Origin: Allorhodopirellula heiligendammensis | Lineage (GTDB): Bacteria; Planctomycetota; Planctomycetia; Pirellulales; Pirellulaceae | NCBI RefSeq assembly: GCF_007860105.1 | Contig: NZ_SJPU01000003.1 | Location: 682,001 to 746,000, forward strand | Direction of reading: 5' to 3' | Length of the DNA: 64,000 bases | In this document: positions 1 to 8,363 of the stretch, piece after piece | Numbering within the stretch: the stretch's first letter is position 1 | Layout: every line of letters begins with the position of its first letter | Program-made: the position numbers and the translations under genes | Notes under the pieces: generated by a model | Seen by the model: only the letters and a program-made list of their open reading frames with translations | Told to the model about the DNA's origin: nothing | The model's database searches: none

Positions 1-1
1 G

Positions 2-1279
2 GATTTTTCTACGTATGGCTGTCAGTATGGGGTGACCCCCAACATTGACCAGCTCGCCAATGAGGGTATGAAGTTCACCAATGCCTACAGCGGCAATGCC
101 GTGTGCGGACCGTCGCGATGTGTCTTGATGACCGGTCTGCATCCCGGTCATGCCCAGCGTCGGGCCAACCAGAGCAAGGATGGGCTGCTGGCACTGCCCA
201 CCGGCCAAATGACGGTCGCAAAACTGTTGCATGAGGCAGGCTACGCGACCGGTGGCTTCGGCAAGTGGGGCCTTGGTAATCCTGGCACGACGGGCGTTCC
301 CGAAAAGCAGGGCTTTGACACTTTCTTTGGGTACTACGACCAGAGGCATGCCCACGATTACTACACCGAGTATCTGATCCGCAACAGCGTCAGAGTCCCG
401 ATCACACAATCGGGCGATCAGAGTTGGGACGACTATTCAGCCACTCGCATCGCCGATGAGACAATTCAGTTTATCGAAGCGAACAAAGACCGTCCCTTCT
501 TTTGCTATGCCGCCTGGACGCCGCCTCATGGAGCTTATGAAATTCCCGATAACTCGCCTTACGGTGAGCGGTCCTGGACGGAAACGGAAAAGAACTACGC
601 CGCGATGGTTGCGCTCGATGACACCGACGTGGGGCGGGTAATGCAGAAGCTGAAAGACCTCGGAATTGATGAGAAAACGCTTGTTGTCTTTACGTCTGAC
701 AATGGTGCCAACGCAAATTTCATCAAGCGACTCGGTAGCACGGGACAGTATCGCGGCTACAAACGAATGCTTTATGAGGGCGGCATCCGTGCCCCATTTA
801 TCGCTCGCTGGCCCGGGAAAATCCAGCCCGGTTCGATCAATGATGTCCAGACTACTTTTGTGGATGTCTTGCCGACCATCGCCGAATTGATCGGTGTACC
901 CGTGCCTGCAGGAGCGGATGGCTATTCCATTCTACCGTCGCTCTTAGGACGTGAGCGACAGGTCCGTCCCACGCCGCTCTATTTCGAAATCTATGAACCG
1001 TATTTCCAGCAATCCGTTCGATTAGCAGATTGGAAGGGCTATCGCACCGGCACCCGGGATGCGCTTGAGCTCTACGACCTCAAAGCTGATCCAGGGGAAG
1101 CCAATAACGTCGCTGAGGCGCACCCAGATATTATCAAAGAAATCGAAGCGATCATGACGGCGGAGCACACACCCTCCCCGCACTACACCACGCCTGAACA
1201 TCGTCGCCCCGCCAAGGCGAAGCGGAACAAGAAAAGGCAGACAACATCGCTGAAAGATCTGCTCGATGACAAGGAGTGA
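2..1279 (+). CDS. Sulfatase, 5' end cut by window edge
   Basis: The reading frame is open from base 2, so the gene starts before the window; 425 residues are visible. It is a type I sulfatase (alkaline-phosphatase fold) that hydrolyses sulfate esters, in marine planctomycetes mostly those of algal polysaccharides. The C-x-P-S-R signature is present as CGPSR, with the formylglycine cysteine codon at 104-106. Other family motifs follow: GFGKWGLG (lysine), a TPPHG histidine segment and SDNGA for metal and sulfate binding. The C-terminus is a lysine/arginine-rich tail. The missing N-terminus should hold the signal peptide and first metal-binding aspartates. Substrate cannot be told from sequence. 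Confidence 0.95.
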   Translation, partial: DFSTYGCQYGVTPNIDQLANEGMKFTNAYSGNAVCGPSRCVLMTGLHPGHAQRRANQSKDGLLALPTGQMTVAKLLHEAGYATGGFGKWGLGNPGTTGVPEKQGFDTFFGYYDQRHAHDYYTEYLIRNSVRVPITQSGDQSWDDYSATRIADETIQFIEANKDRPFFCYAAWTPPHGAYEIPDNSPYGERSWTETEKNYAAMVALDDTDVGRVMQKLKDLGIDEKTLVVFTSDNGANANFIKRLGSTGQYRGYKRMLYEGGIRAPFIARWPGKIQPGSINDVQTTFVDVLPTIAELIGVPVPAGADGYSILPSLLGRERQVRPTPLYFEIYEPYFQQSVRLADWKGYRTGTRDALELYDLKADPGEANNVAEAHPDIIKEIEAIMTAEHTPSPHYTTPEHRRPAKAKRNKKRQTTSLKDLLDDKE

Positions 1280-1313
1280 TCATCGCGGTTGGGCAGGTCG
1301 AGTTTTGGTCCAG

Positions 1314-1340
1314 CCGCAATTACCGAAGGCTTAATTGCGG
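1314..1340. terminator. Hairpin after sulfatase gene
   Basis: Perfect 9-bp arms CCGCAATTA / TAATTGCGG enclose a 9-base loop, 34 bases after the sulfatase stop. There is no clear T run, so it is either a weak terminator or a transcript-stabilising stem. Confidence 0.45.
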
Positions 1341-1565
1341 TCATTGAAGAGTGAGCGATCCTCTAAAATTCGAAATGCTAGATTTAACCAGATACACCCG
1401 GCTGAGACCGCTTTTATCAGCGAAAGATTTGACCTCGTTCACAGGCTCCGGTCTAGGAACGAGCCAACGGAGTTGAGATATTCAATATTTGAAACAATCT
1501 CGCTGCGATCCAAGTTCCCGACATACCTGTTTTTGCAAACTACGATTACCGCGGAGTTCCATGGA

Positions 1566-1919
1566 ATGAATGAGCATGAAAAACTGAATTACGTCGAATT
1601 CCCTTGCAAGAATCTAGCCGCCACGAAATCGTTCTTCCAAGAGGCATTCGGATGGTCGTTTGTGGACTACGGCCCGGAGTACAGTGCGTTCGCGGGCGAG
1701 GGGCTCGATGGCGGGTTCTTTCAGTCCAACCAATCCGCATTGACCACCAATGGATCCGCCCTGTTGGTTTTCTACAGCCGCACCTTGGAAGCGACGCAGG
1801 CGAAGGTGGAAGCCGCAGGCGGGACAATTCTTAAACCAATCTTCACATTCCCTGGCGGACGGAGATTCCAGTTCAGCGAACCGAGCGGCAATGAGTTTGG
1901 CGTCTGGTCGGATCAGTAG
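1566..1919 (+). CDS. VOC (glyoxalase/bleomycin-resistance fold) family protein
   Basis: A 117-residue single VOC-fold module. It starts MNEHEKLNYVEFP, has the family-type helix ATKSFFQEAFGW, and ends in a FxFxxPSGNEFGVW-like strand (FSEPSGNEFGVW) whose glutamate is a usual metal ligand position. Such proteins are small metal-dependent lyases, dioxygenases or binding proteins; the substrate is not predictable. The frame is open upstream to 1335, but homology begins only at the ATG at 1566, which gives the usual single-domain length. It stands alone between a hairpin-ended sulfatase gene and a convergent phosphodiesterase gene. Confidence 0.85.
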   Translation: MNEHEKLNYVEFPCKNLAATKSFFQEAFGWSFVDYGPEYSAFAGEGLDGGFFQSNQSALTTNGSALLVFYSRTLEATQAKVEAAGGTILKPIFTFPGGRRFQFSEPSGNEFGVWSDQ

Positions 1920-2038
1920 CGGGATCTCTAAAGCGGGGCCTCCAATGAGATGGCGACGCCGCGTCATGTCCAATTTCAAGGCAGTGGGATAAGCGGTCGC
2001 TCACTGCGCAGGGACGTGTGAATGCTATGCTCACAAGA

Positions 2039-2878
2039 TCACTCGGGAGTATCTGGGTTGCGCGCGGGCAACTTCTCTTTAAACCGCTGAATTGCTAAGG
2101 GAATGTCGGTGCACGCCACATCCAATCCCAAGCCGATCGCCAGGTGGTAGTCTTCCACTCCGTGGCCAGGCCAGCCGTTGATCTTGTAGCCGAGTTTCTG
2201 CGCCTCCTGCACCCATTTCCGAGATGTTCCCGAAATCTGACATGCGATGTGCGTGGCGTGCAATCGGTTTGCGCGTTCAATAAACTCCAGCGACAGCGGT
2301 TGGCTGGCGATGATTGCAATCGGCCAGTTCGCATCGAGCGTGCGCATCACCACTAAGGGCCGTTCGTCAAAGGACGTGAACAGATAGTCTGAGTTTGCTG
2401 GCTTGTACTTGCTGGCCATCGCATAAAGCTTGTCGCAATACTCCGCAATTCGAGCGTCGGGGTATAAGTTCTTATTGCTGGTCTTCATCTCCAATTCGAG
2501 GTACACACCCGGTTTATTCTGGAAGTATTTGAGGTAGTCCTCCAGCAACAGAAACGCCTGGCCTTTGTTGGTGCGCACTCCCTTCAGCTCGTCAGCGGTT
2601 CTCTCTTCCACGGGGCCGCTGGCATTGTGGGTGCGGTCCAGACTATCGTCATGCAGCAACACCAGGACCCCATCCTTGGTCATTCGAATATCGGTTTCAA
2701 ATCCACGGATACCACGCTCGTAGCAGGCTTCGAAACCCTCCATGGTGTTCTCTTCGAACTCGTACGCACCTCCCCGGTGCGCAAGGATCAGTGGCAACTG
2801 CGTTGGCTCCTCTGCGGAGCAGTTCGTAGCAAACGCGAGCCCGGCCAGTAACTGGCACACCAAAGCGAACCGTAACAT
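2039..2878 (-). CDS. Secreted glycerophosphodiester phosphodiesterase
   Basis: Hydrolyses glycerophosphodiesters to glycerol-3-phosphate and an alcohol, and probably acts outside the inner membrane. The 279-residue product starts with a signal peptide (MLRFALVCQLLAGLAFATNCSA). The mature GDPD domain shows HRGGAYEFEENT (catalytic histidine and first metal glutamate), FETDIR (metal Glu/Asp) and LLHDDSLDRT (second catalytic histidine), the full active-site set. The frame extends upstream to 2989, but the ATG at 2878 begins exactly at the signal peptide. Phosphate scavenging from deacylated phospholipids is a likely role, from family knowledge. Confidence 0.92.
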   Translation of the reverse strand: MLRFALVCQLLAGLAFATNCSAEEPTQLPLILAHRGGAYEFEENTMEGFEACYERGIRGFETDIRMTKDGVLVLLHDDSLDRTHNASGPVEERTADELKGVRTNKGQAFLLLEDYLKYFQNKPGVYLELEMKTSNKNLYPDARIAEYCDKLYAMASKYKPANSDYLFTSFDERPLVVMRTLDANWPIAIIASQPLSLEFIERANRLHATHIACQISGTSRKWVQEAQKLGYKINGWPGHGVEDYHLAIGLGLDVACTDIPLAIQRFKEKLPARNPDTPE

Positions 2879-3082
2879 GTGAATTCCGTCATCTGAGTGA
2901 AACGAGGCGTGGAACGACGCAGATTCTAAACCCTGGTCGCGATTGCGAGAAGCATGTAGCTGGACAATCCCGCTCCGACAGCCATGCACGCATCAGCTGC
3001 CATGGATCGTATGAAAAGCACAAGCGGATCATCATGGAAAACGCACTCTCTTGCGTGATTCGGAGAACGCGTTTTTGACGTG

Positions 3083-4018
3083 TCAGTTCACTGGGGTGGT
3101 TAAGGTGTCACCTCGAAGTCCTGCCAGTAGATTCTCAACGGAGAGCTCCGCCATTTTTCGCCGTGTTTCAAACGTAGCACTGCCCAGATGTGGCGTGATC
3201 ACGGCATTGGATTGGCTCAGGAGCGGATGGTCGCGCGGCAAGGGTTCGGGATCAGTGACGTCCAGCCCAGCACCTCGAATCTTGCCCTCCTGCAATGCCC
3301 GTGTTAGCGCAGCTGTATCCACGACGGGACCTCGCGCGACATTGACGAGTACTGCTGTTGATTTCATCAATTCAATTTCACGCGTACCAATCATGCCCGT
3401 GGTGCTCGATGACAATGGAACCGTCAAGACGACATAATCGGATTCTGCCAACAAGCGGTCGAGCGATGCATAGGTTGCCGCGATATCGCCGTCAACTATT
3501 TCGCGGCGATTGTAGTACAGGACTCGCATATCGAATCCAAGAGCTCGCCGAGCAACTTGTCCACCAATTTGCCCTAATCCAACGATGCCGATCGTTGCGC
3601 CGTGAACCTCATGCGCCATCAGCACTTGCGGTCTTTGGACGTCAAAATCTTCCGCGCGAGCGAGGCGGTCGCTTTCGACGATTCGTCTGCCGGCTGCCAG
3701 GATCAATGCGAACGCCATATCGGCGGTCGCTCCATCTAATACTCCAGGCGTATTGCCGACAGCAACATTCCGCTGTCGCGCCGCTGCCACATCGATGTGG
3801 TCAACGCCGACGCCGTTATTGCTGATCACTCGCAAATTCGGCAAGCGATCAATCATCTGGTGATCAACCGTCGGATGTCCGTAGGTATAGATGCCGCAAA
3901 CTGAATCGTCGCGATCCGCATCGGCTGCTGACCAAGGCAGCAGTTCCACGTGACCGTGAAGCATCCTGTCCAAATCTGGCGAAAGCGGACCATCGGTGAT
4001 GACTCGTGGCAAACTCAC
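3083..4018 (-). CDS. D-2-hydroxyacid dehydrogenase, hydroxypyruvate/glyoxylate reductase-like
   Basis: An NAD(P)-dependent reductase of 2-oxo acids, 311 residues. The Rossmann motif GLGQIG lies at about 147-152, followed by a basic RR (171-172) after the second strand, which favours NADPH. The catalytic Arg-Glu-His set is visible: R229 in NVARGPVVD, E258 in GLDVTDPEPLP and H277 in ITPHLGS. The DVTDPEPLP segment resembles glyoxylate/hydroxypyruvate reductases more than D-lactate dehydrogenases. The start is GTG; no ATG is available upstream. It is transcribed divergently from the serine hydrolase gene, with about 340 bases between them. Confidence 0.9.
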   Translation of the reverse strand: MSLPRVITDGPLSPDLDRMLHGHVELLPWSAADADRDDSVCGIYTYGHPTVDHQMIDRLPNLRVISNNGVGVDHIDVAAARQRNVAVGNTPGVLDGATADMAFALILAAGRRIVESDRLARAEDFDVQRPQVLMAHEVHGATIGIVGLGQIGGQVARRALGFDMRVLYYNRREIVDGDIAATYASLDRLLAESDYVVLTVPLSSSTTGMIGTREIELMKSTAVLVNVARGPVVDTAALTRALQEGKIRGAGLDVTDPEPLPRDHPLLSQSNAVITPHLGSATFETRRKMAELSVENLLAGLRGDTLTTPVN

Positions 4019-4360
4019 TGCGGGTTCTCTCTCAGTTGGACGGGGGACGAGCGTGGAAGGGGGCGGATGCTCGATTGTAGTTGTTCCCGGTAGTGGGATG
4101 TCATCATACCTGAACTGGAGAACCTCGACTCACCGGCGGGAGTGCAGGAATCTCTTTCAAGTCTTTTACCAATCCGTAAGATTCTCAGAATGCGGCGTCA
4201 GCGTTCGAGCTGTTCACCAGACGGCAATCAAGGCTCGGGCGAGTCGGCCGCGTGGTGTCGACTGACGCGCGATCATTGGACACCGAGTTGTGGACACAGT
4301 ACGCTTTGGATGGTTTTGAGAATCAGTTCACGCTCACACGAATTTAATAAAAAGACAACT
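4019..4360. other. Divergent intergenic region
   Basis: 342 bases between two divergent starts, so it should hold promoters for both genes. I see no clear operator, hairpin or small gene. An open frame from 4142 runs into the hydrolase gene but has no recognisable protein content. Confidence 0.5.
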
Positions 4361-6022
4361 ATGCCAGCGTTTCTCTTGGTGTCAGGTTTTCGTTACCGCA
4401 GTGGTTCGATGTCAGTGGACGCAATCCTGAAAGCCGCCCTGCGGCCTGCCGTGTTCGGAGTGGCGGTTGCGATCGTTGTGGTCGCGTGCTCAAGTGCGAT
4501 GGCCGACGAGGGCTCGGCAGCGAATCAGGCCCAAACCGGCCCGCCTGGTGATCCTCACCAGAGCGTGACGCGAGAGAATGTTGACACGGCGCTCGCCGGC
4601 ATTCCGGAACTTGTCGAGAACATGCGTCGGGCGACTGGGGTGCCGGGCATGGCCATCGCCGTCGTGTTTGAGGACGAGGTCGTGTACTCAGCAGGATTTG
4701 GCGTGTGCAAACTGGGCAGCGATGATCCAGTCGGACCAGACACGGTCTTTCAGATTGCCTCATTGTCGAAGGCACTCAGCGCCACGGCAGTCGCCGCGAT
4801 TGTCGGTGACGGTACGATTGCGTGGGAGGATCCGGTGGTTGATCACCTACCTGATTTTAGGCTGTCGGACGCCTATGTCACTGAGCACGTGACCTACGCG
4901 GACCTATTTAGTCACCGCAGTGGGTTGCCCGCGCATGCTGGAGATCTGCTGGAGGATCTTGGCTTCGACCGCCGTGAGGTCCTCGCTCGACTTGCCCAGC
5001 AGCCGCTCTTTCCCTTTCGCGCCCAGCACGACTACACCAACTTCGGACTGACCGCAGCCGCCGAGGCTGCGGCGGTCGCGGCGGGCATACCATGGGAAGA
5101 ACTGATCAAGTTCAGGCTGTTCAATCCCGCTGGCATGGAACACTCCTCGGCACGATTTGAGGACTACGTGGCCGCAGAAAACCGTGCCACTCCTCACCAG
5201 CGGGACGTTGACGGCAACTGGATCGTGACGACTCACCAGCGAGACCCCGACGCACAATCGCCCGCCGGTGGTATATGCTCCACGGCAAATGACCTCGGCC
5301 AATGGCTGCGTCTGCAACTCGCCGGCGGCGTGCTCAGTGGCGAGCCCATTATCGACCCAGCGGCACTGCTCGCCATGCAAACGCCGCACAGCTTCAAGGG
5401 CCCCTTGAGTGCACCGAGCGCGCACGCGAACCTGTACGGACTCGGCATGGGCATCAGTGTTCGAGACGACGGATACACCAGCTGGTCCCATTCAGGAGCA
5501 TTTCTGCTCGGGACTGGAACCAACTTCTCCATGATCCCGGGGCAACGTCTGGGTGTGGTGACCATCACCAACGGCCAACCTGTTGGACTGGCCGAGGCCA
5601 CCGCGGACACGGTGCTCGATCTGATCGTCCACGGCAAAGTCTCGCGTGACTGGCTCGGTGGATACATGGGGTTGTTTGCAAACCTCTACCAATCGGAGAC
5701 CCCCACAGACTGGACTGAGCTCGTCAACAATCCGGTGGCGCCGGCTTCGCTGGGCACCTACGCCGGAACTTACGAGAACGATTATTATGGCCCGATGATG
5801 ATTGACGATTCGTCGGGGACGCTGGTGATGACTCTCGGCCCCCAGGCAATGACGTTTAATTTGACTCCATATGACGGCGACACGTTTCTCTTTACCCCAC
5901 CAGGTGAGAATTCGGTTGGGCCAACCGGGATCACGTTCGAGGTTGAAGATGGCCAGTCAGTGTCGGTATCGTGCGAGTTCTACGACATGACGGGCCTTGG
6001 TACCTGGACGCGGTCGCGCTGA
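4361..6022 (+). CDS. Exported serine hydrolase, class C beta-lactamase / esterase fold
   Basis: A penicillin-binding-protein-like serine hydrolase of 553 residues. From the ATG at 4361, the motifs are SLSK at 134-137 (catalytic Ser and Lys), YTN at 225-227 and a downstream HSGA triad in place of KTG. A hydrophobic export segment (about 31-43) precedes VVAC and AMA-DE, so either lipoprotein processing at the cysteine or type I cleavage is possible. A short C-terminal beta domain (LGTYAGTYENDYYG) resembles the accessory domain of D-aminopeptidases and esterases of this fold. The ATG at 4409 is an alternative start with a shorter leader. True beta-lactam resistance is unlikely; peptide or ester hydrolysis fits the fold better. 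Confidence 0.88.
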   Translation: MPAFLLVSGFRYRSGSMSVDAILKAALRPAVFGVAVAIVVVACSSAMADEGSAANQAQTGPPGDPHQSVTRENVDTALAGIPELVENMRRATGVPGMAIAVVFEDEVVYSAGFGVCKLGSDDPVGPDTVFQIASLSKALSATAVAAIVGDGTIAWEDPVVDHLPDFRLSDAYVTEHVTYADLFSHRSGLPAHAGDLLEDLGFDRREVLARLAQQPLFPFRAQHDYTNFGLTAAAEAAAVAAGIPWEELIKFRLFNPAGMEHSSARFEDYVAAENRATPHQRDVDGNWIVTTHQRDPDAQSPAGGICSTANDLGQWLRLQLAGGVLSGEPIIDPAALLAMQTPHSFKGPLSAPSAHANLYGLGMGISVRDDGYTSWSHSGAFLLGTGTNFSMIPGQRLGVVTITNGQPVGLAEATADTVLDLIVHGKVSRDWLGGYMGLFANLYQSETPTDWTELVNNPVAPASLGTYAGTYENDYYGPMMIDDSSGTLVMTLGPQAMTFNLTPYDGDTFLFTPPGENSVGPTGITFEVEDGQSVSVSCEFYDMTGLGTWTRSR

Positions 6023-6156
6023 GCCTGGGGACTCCTCACCACTGCAATGTCGCTAAAAACAGTTCAAGGCTATATCAGGATTCGAATCGTTTAGGAAATG
6101 CGTGTTCGACCGAACCTGTGTGCGGCCCGATCACCAGTCCGTGTACCTTCTTCGGC

Positions 6157-7239
6157 TCACTCGGTCGGACGACCATATCGTTCCGCCAATGTGGCGATGG
6201 CGGAAGCGACGGCCTCGCGGTATTCAGGTGGTGAGAGGACTTCCGCATCGGCGCCCAACGCAAGAACCTTTGGTAACAATTCCCGGGGATGGGAGGCGGG
6301 GACCGTCAACAGAAAATCCGCCGCCACATTGGGTTCGTCGATCTGCTCTGTGCTAGACGTATCCTCACTGGACGGCTGCTTTGGATTGATCGGCTGCAGT
6401 TCTTGATCGGGATGCCAAGGATCTTCTTTTAAGTAAGCGGCAGATCGAGCACCCAGCCGGATTTGCACCTGTGTCGAAGATTCTCCCGAGAAGATCCCGA
6501 TGCTCTTGCTGAGAAATTTACCCAGATCCACTTTGGAATCGGGTTTGAAATAGTCGTCGGTAACTTGGGCGTGTTGAAAGCGGTCGAGCTTCCAATTACG
6601 TAACCTCTCAGCGGCATCGGTAACCTCAGGCGCCGCCGCGACGACATAGATACTACTTTGATGAACCGCGAGGGCGTAGGGCTCGATTTTGCGTCGCGTG
6701 GCAGGACGGCCAACCGATTTGTATTCGATTTCGACCACACGGTGTTCCAGGATACTCCGGGTGATCGTTTTAAGCATGCCCGCTTGGGCAGCGTAGGTCT
6801 TCGATGGCGTTCCCGATACGTAGAGTACCTTGCGGTATCGCTGGTAATGTTCATAGACACCCTCTGGAATTGCCTCCTGAACTTTATTCCAGAACGTCTC
6901 GATACCCTGCCAGTACTGGGTGCCCATCAGTGGCGTCAGTAGTTCGCGACCGATCGACAGAGCAATCAGCTCGGTCGCCGAAAACGCAATCTCATGTACT
7001 GCGGTGTGATTGCGGCCGAGCTTATATACCTTGCCTCGCTCGACCATCTCGTTCTGAATGTCATACCCTGCCGCTTGCAACGCCTCCATGTCACGGCGCA
7101 CCGTCCGCCCATGCAGCGTCGTCAGACCGAGGTCGGCGACCAAGTCGGACTTGAGCTCATTGACTGTCCGCCCGAAGCGTGATTCTTCGAGCAATTGCAG
7201 CAACTTGTGTTGACGGATCAGCTGTTCGTTGCGTGCCAC
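6157..7239 (-). CDS. WYL-domain transcriptional regulator (YafY type)
   Basis: 360 residues. The N-terminus is a winged helix: RTVNELKSDL, then LHGRTVRRDMEALQAAGYDI. The middle is a WYL-like sensor domain (IEYKSVGRPATRRKIEPYALAVHQSSIYVVAAAPE), in which the usual W-Y-L triplet reads I-Y-V. A C-terminal extension (VSIRLGARSAAYL-like strand onwards) follows, as in other YafY proteins. WYL domains bind nucleic-acid or small-molecule ligands and control DNA binding. The start is GTG. It lies 15 bases after the FAH-fold gene on the same strand, so the two probably share a transcript, and that gene is a natural candidate for the regulated function. Confidence 0.88.
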   Translation of the reverse strand: MARNEQLIRQHKLLQLLEESRFGRTVNELKSDLVADLGLTTLHGRTVRRDMEALQAAGYDIQNEMVERGKVYKLGRNHTAVHEIAFSATELIALSIGRELLTPLMGTQYWQGIETFWNKVQEAIPEGVYEHYQRYRKVLYVSGTPSKTYAAQAGMLKTITRSILEHRVVEIEYKSVGRPATRRKIEPYALAVHQSSIYVVAAAPEVTDAAERLRNWKLDRFQHAQVTDDYFKPDSKVDLGKFLSKSIGIFSGESSTQVQIRLGARSAAYLKEDPWHPDQELQPINPKQPSSEDTSSTEQIDEPNVAADFLLTVPASHPRELLPKVLALGADAEVLSPPEYREAVASAIATLAERYGRPTE

Positions 7240-7254
7240 GTCAGTTCCATCGGT

Positions 7255-8127
7255 TTAGGGAGCGGTAGGTGATGTGGATTGCACGATTGGATTGGAGAGC
7301 GTGCCAATGCCAGCGATGGTGACATCGACGACGTCGCCGGGATGTAGCGTGAAATCGTTATCGGGGATGATTCCAGTACCCGTCATCAGGAACGCTCCCG
7401 TGGCGAATGTGTTATCTCGTCCCAGCCATTCGACCAAATCTTCGAACCGCCGGGCCATCTCCGCGGCGCTGGTCGCTTGTTCAAAGACGGTTGCACCGTC
7501 GCGGCGAATTTTCAAATCGACTGTAATTTGGTCGACGGGCGGCAATTCGTCGTAGAGACGGATCCACGGTCCGAGGCCGGCGCACTGGTCGTAGCACTTG
7601 GCCTGGGGCAAATACAAAGGGTTTTCGCCTTCAATGTCGCGTGAACTCATGTCATTTCCGATCGTCAAACCGACGATCTTCAGCTTGGGCGAGAGCACCA
7701 GTGTGATTTCTGGTTCGGGGACGTTCCAAGTTGCGTCTTGACGGATACGCAGCGGCTGGCCGTGACCGCTAACACGGCTGGGGGTTGCTTTGAAAAACAA
7801 CTCCGGTCGGTCGGCTTGATAGACGCGATCGTAACACGATGCCGCTGCCTCGGATTCTTCCATCCGTGCGGTTTGACTGCGCAGATAGGTGACTCCCGCC
7901 GCCCACACTTCTTGTTGGTCGATCGGTGCCAACCAGGCGGTCTGCTGATCGATTGCGATGGGTTCGCTACGAGCCAATGACTCAACCGCGGATATCGGTC
8001 GCTCCGCGGCGAGAATGTCAGCCAGAGTCGCTAATTCCGGCGTCATCTGCAGGGGAGTCAGCTGGGCGTCCTCGACGAGGGCGACGCGCGATCGTCCCGT
8101 TGCGTCGGAATATTTGCAGATTTGCAT
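7255..8127 (-). CDS. Fumarylacetoacetate-hydrolase-fold enzyme, sugar-acid dehydratase-like
   Basis: 290 residues of the FAH superfamily, metal-dependent hydrolases, dehydratases and decarboxylases of 2-oxo acids. Metal ligands are visible in [10 protein letters not shown] (Glu-x-Glu), with the conserved [21 protein letters not shown] segment downstream. The N-terminal segment [17 protein letters not shown] and the [17 protein letters not shown] stretch resemble 2-keto-3-deoxy-sugar-acid dehydratases (pentose oxidation) more than true fumarylacetoacetate hydrolase. Substrate assignment is inference from that resemblance. It is the first gene of a likely pair with the downstream WYL regulator. 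Confidence 0.85.
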   Translation of the reverse strand: MQICKYSDATGRSRVALVEDAQLTPLQMTPELATLADILAAERPISAVESLARSEPIAIDQQTAWLAPIDQQEVWAAGVTYLRSQTARMEESEAAASCYDRVYQADRPELFFKATPSRVSGHGQPLRIRQDATWNVPEPEITLVLSPKLKIVGLTIGNDMSSRDIEGENPLYLPQAKCYDQCAGLGPWIRLYDELPPVDQITVDLKIRRDGATVFEQATSAAEMARRFEDLVEWLGRDNTFATGAFLMTGTGIIPDNDFTLHPGDVVDVTIAGIGTLSNPIVQSTSPTAP

Positions 8128-8363
8128 GGCTATCCTAATGTCGAGGGAAAGTTTTCAAGAAATCCTACCGACTGCTGAGGCGTCTGGACCTCCACACGAT
8201 GTGCTGGGACTATCGATTGGGGGAGGAAGCACGCACAGGCGACCGTGTGTGGCGAGGTTGTCGAACGGTACACGGCTCACATCGGCGTCGTCCAAGTTAA
8301 CCAAATAGAAGCTTGGCGTACCGAATTATCGCAGAAGCTCCGTCGTTGGAACACCCAGCCTGA

